Source: Schizochytrium sp. TIO01 (taxonomy: Eukaryota > Sar > Bigyra > Thraustochytrida > Thraustochytriidae). Taken from it: a stretch of DNA of 64,000 nucleotides. The position numbers and the translations under genes were made by a program. This document shows positions 21,016-30,038 of the stretch, piece by piece. Every line of letters begins with the position of its first letter. Position 1 is the stretch's first letter. The notes under the pieces were generated by a model that saw nothing but the letters and a program-made list of their open reading frames with translations, made no database searches and was not told the DNA's origin. The stretch covers positions 7,336,668-7,400,667 of the forward strand of contig SMSO01000032.1 of NCBI GenBank assembly GCA_004764695.1, read 5' to 3'.

Positions 21016-22245
21016 CTAATACTTATTTTGCGCCTTCAGCTCGAGGCCAACACGGTCCTCAAGAAGCTTGGCACAGGCAGTAAAATCAACATCACGTCCA
21101 AGTTTGTCACGGGTTTCCTCAATCAGGTCAACAGCTTGGCTCAGGATCCCCTGTTTCATAGAGCCGCGAAGAATATCTCGCACAATTGCACAATTTTTCT
21201 CCATTTGCTCTAACGAGGTACCTCGGTTAAATTGGCGCGAAAGCACATGTTCCGGGACCAGTTCATATGTAGCCACACTGCGCGCCGATGATGAATTTAG
21301 TGCGTCAAGAGCAACGGTAGGGTCTACGCCATTTTTGGCTAGCGCAAGCAAGCCCTCCGTGGCCAAAAGCAAGTTTCCGGCACTCATGACATCTGAAACC
21401 GCTTTCAGGGCCCTTCCGCTTCCAACGTCGCCTGCCAACACCACCTTCTTACCCAATATCTGTAAAATAACCTTGACCTCCTCAAAAACATCCTTATTCG
21501 GGGCTCCCACCGCAAATGCTACATTCGCCTCACGCATGTCCTCAATTTTACCCGCCATCGACGCGTCCACGTAACGGATCCCGCGCTTGGCCAGCTCTTC
21601 AGCCAGTGCCCTCGCGGCTTCTGGAGTTACTTCGAGCGAGCAGTCTACTACTGTCACATTTGCGTTCTGCATGTCCTTCCCTGGGCTGTTTTCAGCAACC
21701 CCATCGTCAAGTTTACCCAAATTACTAGAGGAGATTTTATCAACGACCTCGCGAACGTCCTCCGCGGAGTTGAGTCTACAGAAGACGAACCTACAGTCTT
21801 CAACGCACTCCGCGGCGGACTCACAGGCAGCAGTGCTGTATGCCTTGCGGTGTTCAGCAGCCCTTGTTGCGTCCCTAGGGTCAAACACAGCAACTTTAAG
21901 CCTGCTATGCGAGTGAAGTAGGCCTGCCATGCGCGAGCCGACGGCATCCAAACCCACAAAGGCCACGCGGCACCGTGGCACTGGGCTCCACGTCACCGAC
22001 CGGCCGTCTACCATCCTGCCCGTCGTCGCCTCTCCTACATTCCGCACGACAAAGATCACGCTCGCAACAGCTGCCACAGACCAGAAAAGAGACACGCCAG
22101 CTCCGTACGATTCGCCCAGCCTGTACAGCACCATGAGCAGCACCGCCACACCCATGACATTCGGCACCGCAAGCAACGTCAGCTCCGGCGCCTGCATAAC
22201 TCCGCCGCCGCTGCCTTGCTCGTTTTTCGCGGGAGGGGCCGCCAT
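21016..22245 (-). CDS. Beta-hydroxyacid dehydrogenase-like protein with N-terminal membrane segments
   Basis: A 409-residue protein. Two hydrophobic segments (about 22-41 and 50-67) precede a Rossmann domain of the 3-hydroxyisobutyrate/6-phosphogluconate dehydrogenase superfamily. The dinucleotide loop reads VAFVGLDAVGSRMAG (about 94-108), where the family normally has GLGxMG. The substrate-binding motif DAPVSGG is represented by DASMAGK (227-233). The catalytic-lysine helix GDVGSGRALKAVSDVM keeps the Gly-x-Gly and K281, but the downstream Asn pair is changed to Ser-Asp. The C-terminal all-helical domain is present in full. In the family these enzymes oxidise beta-hydroxy acids with NAD(P). 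The changed motifs mean activity may be lost or altered, and membrane anchoring is unusual. ATG 22245 is well placed at the 5' end of a GC-rich block. Confidence 0.75.
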   Translation of the reverse strand: MAAPPAKNEQGSGGGVMQAPELTLLAVPNVMGVAVLLMVLYRLGESYGAGVSLFWSVAAVASVIFVVRNVGEATTGRMVDGRSVTWSPVPRCRVAFVGLDAVGSRMAGLLHSHSRLKVAVFDPRDATRAAEHRKAYSTAACESAAECVEDCRFVFCRLNSAEDVREVVDKISSSNLGKLDDGVAENSPGKDMQNANVTVVDCSLEVTPEAARALAEELAKRGIRYVDASMAGKIEDMREANVAFAVGAPNKDVFEEVKVILQILGKKVVLAGDVGSGRALKAVSDVMSAGNLLLATEGLLALAKNGVDPTVALDALNSSSARSVATYELVPEHVLSRQFNRGTSLEQMEKNCAIVRDILRGSMKQGILSQAVDLIEETRDKLGRDVDFTACAKLLEDRVGLELKAQNKY

Positions 22246-22300
22246 CGCGTCCGCGAGATGATTCGGCCGTCGTCAACTTGGATCAGTTCCGGCTTTGGTC

Positions 22301-22353
22301 AAACCTGATACAGTCTCTGACCTGACCTGAGCTAACCTGATCAAACCTGATCT
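22301..22353. repeat. Short degenerate repeats of ACCTGA(T/C)
   Basis: Five occurrences of an ACCTGA-type core in about 50 bases, within the 5' flank of the dehydrogenase-like gene (which starts at 22245 on the minus strand). Possible regulatory repeats; function unknown. Confidence 0.5.
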
Positions 22354-23962
22354 GTTCGCCACGGAGGCGTCCCTCGAGAGCGTTAAATACGGAAGGAAAC
22401 AAGGACGCAACTAAGCACACAACGAAGCTTACGCGCCACAGTCGCTGAGGTTTACGACTCGATGGAAACAGGCGACGCACTCCGCAATGCCCGACTGCAA
22501 GCATGCGGCTTGCACCTCATTGAAGCTCTACATTCAAAGCTCCAAACCTGTGACCTCTTCGAACTTGAACTTCAACTGTGAACATAGAAGTGAATGAATC
22601 TGCAGTGCAAATGCTTTGAAAATGAGTGTGTACCAACTAACCATCGTGGTAACTACTGCGTAGGCACCACTACTAACAGTGTGGAAGAACAGGGCTTGCA
22701 GAACAGAACAGCGGAGGAAGTATATATTATTACAGCGTTACGTACGTACTATGTGCACTCTTCTGTCAAACAGATTCGCAATTGCCGCTGCGTAAGTTGG
22801 ATTGGATTGCGAGTTCGCCGACGACTTCAATGAAAGGAGCCTGAGCAAGTTTCATGCAAAGTACAGGACAAGTGGAGTCCGGCTCAGCCTCGAGTGCCAC
22901 GGCGAGAACAGAGCAGTTCACAAATGTAAGAGCAATTGAATGTTAATTTGGTGACAACGAGGGTTCATTCACGTTCATCGGGCGCCTTCTCTTCTTGTAA
23001 GTGTGGGAAGGCAGGCGAAGGCTATGGACAAAGCGAAGAGAAGCTGGCTGCAGCTTGCGTGAAAACACAAGGCCAACTGAAATCGTAGAACCGCTCGCAA
23101 ACCCGAATGTGCTTCCGTTGTCGAGGAGGCAAGTAACCGAGGCGCGAGTACGGCCAGACAGACTAAAACGGATGCCGAGCTCGCAGGAATCGCTGAGCTT
23201 TGGGGATGTGCAACGACGACTCGGCCTCGTCTGGCTGTAGTTGCGCTGGAAAGGGGCTTGCTTATATGGTATATGAATGTGCTGAGTCGATGAAGACTAC
23301 AGGAAATGTGAAGGATAACAAGGTCGCAATGTTCAAGACCATGGCGAAGACCACCTTCGGCCAAGAACTTGGGCACGGTGGAGCCTTGGCGAAACAGAGA
23401 CTGGACAGCTGGCAAGAACTTGAGCTGGTTGGCGGGCTCGCTCAGGAATGCAAGCGAGAATAACGGTGGACATGAGCGATGCGATAGGGTCTTGGCGAGC
23501 ACCGGCGGCTTGAAGAGGCTTGAGGAGGGCTCGCGATGCAGAGCGGCGGGCTGAGGAGATAGAGGAAGAGAAAGCGGCTTGAAGAAGAGGGAAATACGTA
23601 CATGACTACTGCAAGGAGGATCAGAAGGGCAGCTGCGAAGCAGAGAAAATACATATTCACCAGGACAAAGCTACGCATCGACTGCTCCAAGGCAACCTGA
23701 AAAAGGCTCATCTTTGTTAGAGCCTACTTCGGAGGGATGTGTGTGATCTAGACGAGAGCAGAGGTGCCTGAGAGGAAGCAGAGGGACCGCGAGGGCGAGT
23801 GGCGTAGGATTAAGAAACACGAGAAGAAAGGCCATGCTGGTTTGTTTGGTCGCTGAGGTTTGTCTTTCTTAGCCTGGTTACTTAGCCTTGAAATTTACGG
23901 GGGCGGGTACTCGTGGTAATAGTTAGTTATGACACTTAGGAATTATCCTGTAAGATTTGCCA

Positions 23963-24395
23963 AACATGCACTTTCTGGGGTGACTTGGGACTAAGGCCTA
24001 ATCGGGTCCAAAAATAATTTGAGACTCAATGACGAGTATTAAAATCATGCCCTTGGATAGGTAGCGCAAAAGGATGCAGCGTGGATATCACGATCGGCTA
24101 CGTGTTGGCACTTCTTGTTGGCATTTAATACCTTGGATTTTCTAAGCCTGCTGAGAAAGGTACCAGATTCATGGCATGTTTTGGAAGTGTAGTCCTCTCG
24201 GCAAATAACAAGTCTACGCCAGAGGAAAAGCTCGGCTTTGTAAATGAGCGGAGCTAAAGTGGCCACAACGACACACCCATCACCCGGGCTGTCCTGCTAC
24301 GGACCCGCCTTGCTAACTTGAGGTTTCCAAGTTAGGAAAAAGGGAGGTTATATAGGTTCTAACCATTTCATAGCTTCGGTTGCGCAGACAGTGAT
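23963..24395 (-). pseudogene. Decayed TnpB/Fanzor-type transposon nuclease fragment (copy A)
   Basis: The minus-strand frame ending at 24045 reads ...VICREDYTSKTCHESGTF... then ...KKCQHVADRDIHAA. This is the C-terminal pattern of TnpB/Fanzor RNA-guided nucleases: an E-x-Y-TSKTC-x2-[C]G zinc-ribbon half, a second Cys, and the RuvC-III D-R-D-x-N/H-A-A signature. The second Cys of the ribbon is changed (ESG for ECG), a stop lies about 30 codons upstream of the motif, and the N-terminal two thirds are absent. A second, diverged copy with the same layout lies at 46995-47425, showing this is a dispersed element. Assignment rests on motif reading and on the two-copy comparison; no search was run. 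Confidence 0.55.
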
Positions 24396-27300
24396 CGACA
24401 TGACAACGACTATTAATTGAGGTTGACTCAAGGTAGTGTCTAGGTACCAACTGAGGTGATAATTAAGATCTGTTCAGAATACAGAGCTTGGGAGCGCTGG
24501 ATAGGGAAGGACTTGAAGAGTTGCAAGAGATTCAGCAATGATTATGTGTGAAGGCAATCGAACGCAAGTGTAAAAGATTATCGTGCAGACTGGTAGTGGG
24601 TAGGTGACTTGCCGAAACCTTGATGCTTCCGAGCTAACGAAGTAGGATTTTAAAGAGTATCTAGCTTCTATACAGTAACCAGATTATAAAACTCTTTCTC
24701 GTCATCTAATCTTGAAAACGCAAGAAAGGCAGCCAGCCCATGGAAGTAGAGATCTGTAAATTAATAAGCTATTCGCGACAGAAAGCCTGCAGCTCATTAC
24801 TGTCAGGGTTTGACAGCAGCCAAGGCGAATCTACAAGAATGTAGAAACTTTAAACTAGCAGAGACTTGCCTGAACTTGAAAATTATAAATATCCAACTCA
24901 AGTGACCCACATCCGTTTGGAAATACAAGCTGAAATTCCCAATTGAGGAAACTTGTAGACAAAACGATGCTAGAGTTCTTGGCGTCCCAAGAACTTAGGA
25001 TTTACTCATAGAAACAGAACTAGGCATCCAAATGCGTAAATACGAACCCGAGAGAGCCGAAAACCGAAAGTGGACATACGCAATCGCTAAAATCAAGTAT
25101 GGTGGAATCCGAATCGATGGTTGAAGATATTGGTTTATAATCTGACCTCTTCAGATGTGTCTAGTACAGATCTAGTTTGACTTAATAATCTATTAATTGC
25201 AACATGAATCGGTTGTCTTGCAATTTATCTCCAGAGGCAGTAGACTGCTAACTCTTGAAGCCAAAGTTTATCAAGCCTTCCTCAAACCTCTTGTCTTCAT
25301 CGTCATAGTCGACCTCTAGCTGACTGGATGTATCTTTCAGCAATGCATAACCGAAATCGAAAGGTGAATTTTATTTATGGGCCTCTTAGTAAAACTTCCT
25401 TTATCAACTCTATTTTAAAGAATTTCGGAATGTGCAATGATCTTGAAGTAAACTGTTGGCAGGAGTTATTTTATACAGAGCTCATTAATTGCTTAGTTTA
25501 GGTAGCTGGTTTCCCCAGAGTTTTGATTGATGTTATGCGTACGTTTAGCATGTGGTGGGGACCAAACTATCCTAGCAATATACATGAGTGCAATACATTC
25601 GCACAACACACGTTCTGATTTTTTCTTCTTGCAATGTATTACTTTTGAAATTTAGTCAGCCAAGCTGTTGATTTCTAGAATTAATCCAGAACTCCAAGTA
25701 GTACCTCAGAATGTACCTTCGCATATTCATAGTCGCGCGCACTCTCGCTAGTCAGAGGTACTGAGTTGAAATATTTGAACTTGGGTAAAAAACTCAAGTC
25801 ATAACTATCACTCAAATGTGGTGTTATATTTTTCTTGAGTTATTACTTTAAAAGTTATAGGGTAGGGTTGCCTCTGATGAGTATGAGTGCGCGGCACGCG
25901 CGAAGTTAATCATTTTATTAGCTTTGCAAATAAGACCTGCAGTATATACTTACGCAAAGATGAGGCGTTGTTCTGCTCACTTATTCGTTGATTTTAGGTC
26001 TTTTTGCAACTCATCGCTTCCCGCAGATACCCCCTTTCTAACAAGAGAGGCGGCAAATACTATACGTGTATTGAAAAATGATCCAGCTTATCCATACGAA
26101 GTGCTAAGAAGAACGTCACCCTACTCACTAACGGCTACAGCATACTTTGACTACAATCAAGGGCTTCTTATCTCTCGTTAAGCTGCAAAAGGTATAGTAA
26201 AGCTCAAATTAGAATGCCTACCAGGATTGTGATATAAGATAACATAAACGTCGTCCGAATTGTGTTACAATACGCTGTCTGCGTCAATGATGCAGCTGAA
26301 GCGGGTACAAAGCATAGGCCACCTCCGTTTCTCCCGCGAGAAAGTGAGGGTCAAGGCAATGTAGATTTGCACTTCTCACATAGTCGAGTTCCTGTCCAAA
26401 GCTCCTTCAATACTCGTCCAAATGCTCTCGTCCTGACTCAATCAGCAGAATGATCTTCAGGCCTTACGATGATAAATACCCATTGTCTTCCTCTATCTCG
26501 CCTTGTAGAGAGTGACAACAAACTTAACTTAGCTGGGATACACATATAAACGGCTTCTCATCCATTTCCTCACCACACCAATTAATTGAATTGCACCACC
26601 TCAGCTGTATAGAATCACAGAAATAGGTAGCATGAGGTCACCTCAAGCCGCAAAAACTTGTAGCTGGATGGCACTGCACAAGCAACTTATAAGCGCCTTG
26701 CCACTACCACTTTGGAGATAAAATCAAGACATCTTAGCACGCGCTGGCACGATGAACGAATGGATCGCTTCTGTATTTCAGTTCAGACACCACTGGCATG
26801 AAAGATGGACTCGCTAACTTTTCTCGTGCTTGTGAGAAATAAACCTCCACACAACGACTATAAAAATGTTATTTATATACATCACTTTTTAAAAGTAAAA
26901 TCAATACAAGACAACGAGTTATTGATCTTTTGGCCTGTTCTTTAACTAAAAAGAAATCATAGCAGGTAGCTAGAGATAGACCGACTATTACTTTACCATC
27001 CATGTTGAATCTCATTCTCTAGCTAGAGTTGATGCCCGTCTGACGAAGGCTTGAGCTTTAGGAATAAAGGTTTTGCGTCTCCAAAGCTACTGAGCGACAA
27101 TACGTAAGATTGTTTTGTTTTTAATGCCAGTGAATTGGTAGATTAACTTTTTTTAAATACCATTTTTTCTCCACAGGCCAATTTTTTTTAATTAACACAC
27201 ATCAGGAAAAATACAAATCAATAAACAGTCCAATCTAGCCACCCTACAGCAGCTTTATAGGTACTATTACTTTACAATCTTCTTGAACTGAGCAGCTACG

Positions 27301-28006
27301 GTGATTTTGAATAACTCTAGCTAGAGTAACATGTTGAACAAGTTTAAGTTGAAGTTCTCAGGAAGGCCAACGTTGGAAGCAAACTAATATTATAGGTACG
27401 TCGAACATAAACCATTATTTGGTTTGCGCAAGGAGCGGAGTAAAAGCAAGCTCGCTCGCTACCTCTAGTTGACATTTAATCTCTGAATCAAACGTGGAAG
27501 TACCTACTATAGCTAATACTTCACTGAGAAGACCCTTCTTGAAACTATATTGGGTATTTAGCAAAGCCAAAAGTAAGGTAAAGACCTACTCGGTAGAACA
27601 CAATTCTACACTTCTAATCTATGAAATTGAAGGTAGCCAAGCTGGGTACGAATGGCAGAAGCAGCCACCATTTCCGGAATTAGCCCGCTTATTGACACTC
27701 TATAGCTTGCGAGAGCATACCAACATATAGATCTGCCAGAACGAATCATAAATTGGGACACGATAGCTCTAGTACGTACGTACCCTCCAGTCTGAACCAT
27801 ACGTACCTACCACGGCAGGGGTGCTTTACCTTCAAGTTGACAGGTCTCCAACTTCAGCACCTGCTGAATAAGACTCATCAAGGCAGCTCGCTGCACCCGG
27901 AGGCTGCCTTAAACACTTTGTCGTTCTATTTGGAAGTGTTTTACAGGGTCAAAATAGTAGCTTTGCTCAAGGTCGTGGACACACATCTTCATAACAAAGA
28001 CATATC

Positions 28007-28050
28007 AACAGCAAATCAACAGCAAATCAACAGCAAATCAACAGCAAAAC
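28007..28050 (+). repeat. 11-bp tandem repeat
   Basis: Unit AACAGCAAATC, about 3.8 copies, ending some 50 bases before the next start codon. Confidence 0.9.
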
Positions 28051-28099
28051 CTTAACTGGTAGAGCTGAGCCTGCAAGTCAAGCTCAACGACAAGGCACA

Positions 28100-29125
28100 A
28101 TGAATTCGTCATGCGCCTGTGGCTATACCGGAAGCCTGTGTACCGAGCTGTTGTCTGGCCTAAGCAGCGTCTCAGACGCTCTGGACGAGGCTTGCCAGTA
28201 TGGTGATTGTGAAGTAGTCGATGGAAGCGCAACTTGTGACTGTGATACAGGATATGATGGAGACTACTGCGAGGAAGAGCTTGTGCCGCTTGCGTGGAAC
28301 TATGCTATTACCTTTGGTATTCCTGTGTTGGTTTTTATCATTTGTGGATTTCTGATCTGGAAAAAATCCCTACCGACTTTCGTAGAAGCCCCGCGCGCAA
28401 TGGGTACACGCTCCCCTTGGCGTTGGGTGAAACCCCAGATCATCTTGGGTTACCGCATGGTCATTTTTCTTTTCTGGCTTGCTCTACTTATTCACCTCCA
28501 GGTCCTTTCAGGATACAATAACCTTCGAACCTTTACTGTATGGAACGGTTACCTTTTGCTCATTTACTTTGCTCTTGGTACTGTCATCTCGCTTCGTAAC
28601 CTCCGTGAAGAACCCTCTGGCGAGATGACGTTCCTTGAGAAAGCACACTGGGTCCTGTGCCAAATTGAGTTTCCGACTTCCATCCTTATCCTTCTTGTTG
28701 TATGGCTCGTACTGTACCCACAAGCAGTTTCTGCAGGTACCCCTTCTACAGTAGTAAACTACAACTCCTTTTTCCTTCATGGTATCAATGTTGGTATCAT
28801 GTTTATTGACTTTATGTTGTGCGGTTACGTCACTGAGATCTGGCACATGCCTTTCGAATTAATGTGGGGTGCTCTCTACGTGTTTTTCCACAGCTTCTAC
28901 ATGTTGGCTCGAGATGTCGAGGGTCTTCCGCTTGACCCGGTTTACAGTTTTCTTAGCACAGCATCTCCGTTGCTAATTGCCTGGCTATTTGGCCTTTTGT
29001 TTGTGTTGGCCTTCTTTTTCATGTTTGTGCATCTTTTGAGCTACCTTAAGCGCCGCTGCGCAGGTACTCGCATGGAACCTTTTGCTACGAAGGGCGAGTC
29101 CTCGCGAGTTGAGATTGCTCCGTAA
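28100..29125 (+). CDS. EGF-like plus rolling-stone/FAR-17a-type multipass membrane protein
   Basis: A 341-residue protein. The N-terminus holds the tail half of one EGF-like unit (CACGYTGSLC at 5-14) and a fuller second unit (C32...C37...C46-D-C-DTGYDGDYC). A membrane helix follows at about 66-87, then six or seven further helices. The helical part, including FFLHGINVGIMFIDFML (224-240) and the spacing of helices after it, resembles the rolling-stone/AIG1-FAR-17a group of multipass proteins. Topology predicts the EGF part outside the cell. No signal peptide is present, and the frame is open upstream of the ATG through the 11-bp repeat, so the true N-terminus may lie in an upstream exon carrying more EGF units. 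A role in surface contact or lipid-ester hydrolysis would be only a family guess. Confidence 0.6.
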   Translation: MNSSCACGYTGSLCTELLSGLSSVSDALDEACQYGDCEVVDGSATCDCDTGYDGDYCEEELVPLAWNYAITFGIPVLVFIICGFLIWKKSLPTFVEAPRAMGTRSPWRWVKPQIILGYRMVIFLFWLALLIHLQVLSGYNNLRTFTVWNGYLLLIYFALGTVISLRNLREEPSGEMTFLEKAHWVLCQIEFPTSILILLVVWLVLYPQAVSAGTPSTVVNYNSFFLHGINVGIMFIDFMLCGYVTEIWHMPFELMWGALYVFFHSFYMLARDVEGLPLDPVYSFLSTASPLLIAWLFGLLFVLAFFFMFVHLLSYLKRRCAGTRMEPFATKGESSRVEIAP

Positions 29126-30038
29126 TCTTGCAGCAAAGTTTTCATACATTCAGGCAGCTAGTTACTCTTCAGCTGGTACATTTCTTGCGGAGTCCCTGTG
29201 TTTGATCTTCTGCGCGATAGACCCAGCTTGGAGTTCTTTTCTTATAAAACCCCCGTTGTTATACTCTAAATTATCTTTCAAAATATCATTTATCTCTTAG
29301 CCCCAAGATTCCAATTCATTCTATTATTTGGAAAATATTACATCATTTGATTGCCTTCAGTACGAGGTACTGCAATTTCACCAGCCAAGTTCTCAGGAAT
29401 CGATTAAGATGTAGACTTACTTTTCTTGAATCCATTCGTTGGACCAGAGAGACTTGTTCTCTATTCCTTTCTGCAAAAACGCGGATAAATATATTCTGAT
29501 TTCTTAAATTGTGAATGTTGGTTTGATGAAAACTCTCTTTATGCAAAAGATTCGTGCTGCATACTTGTCAAGCGCTCTTCAAACACCAACTTTTAACATG
29601 CCTCCCACAAACTAAATTCGTACCATCGTGCACATCTACTCGAACAATCTCCAACGTTTTTTGCATCGAGGTATACCCTGCCCAGACTTTAGCGATACTT
29701 CTTCATCGAGCCACACTCAACTATCGATACGTCCTTTACACCACATGAAGTGAATCTCTGCATTGTACGCAACGTTGCACGCGAGACTCCCAATGCAAAA
29801 CCGGCCTTATAAGCACATCACCTAGTAGTATCATATAAATATAATAAACAGTTTGAAGTAAAAGGAATAAGAAACAGCATAACCCACATTCCAGGTCCCA
29901 CTACATTTTCTAGCGGCGCTCAAATCCAAACTATTGATAACAGTCGCGGCCTTTCGCAGAGGACTACGTTTTAAATCTGCACGGTGAGCGAGGCACCGCT
30001 GTTGTCTCGTTCTTGGCGACTGCTTAGGGCATCCTGGG
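29126..30038. other. Intergenic spacer, no gene seen
   Basis: 3' flank of the membrane protein and promoter of the next gene. AT-rich; no RNA or protein gene recognised. Confidence 0.55.

Larger units (their letters stand above)
22246..28099. other. Gene-poor region of about 5.9 kb with one transposon relic
   Basis: No complete gene could be supported. The 22301-22353 part has short AACCTGATC-type repeats. 23963-24395 is a TnpB/Fanzor-like relic (listed separately). A minus-strand frame at 23442-23711 has one strongly hydrophobic stretch but no family match, and plus-strand frames at 25924-26181 and 27494-27730 are unrecognised. Base composition is AT-rich and in-frame stops are frequent. 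Confidence 0.5.

Noticed and set aside
21068-21574. Plus-strand frame of 168 codons
   Set aside because: Antisense to the dehydrogenase-like gene, with no domain.
23442-23711. Small hydrophobic minus-strand frame as a membrane protein gene
   Set aside because: One good hydrophobic stretch followed by low-complexity sequence; a GTACGT donor after it hints at an exon, but no partner exon or family was found.
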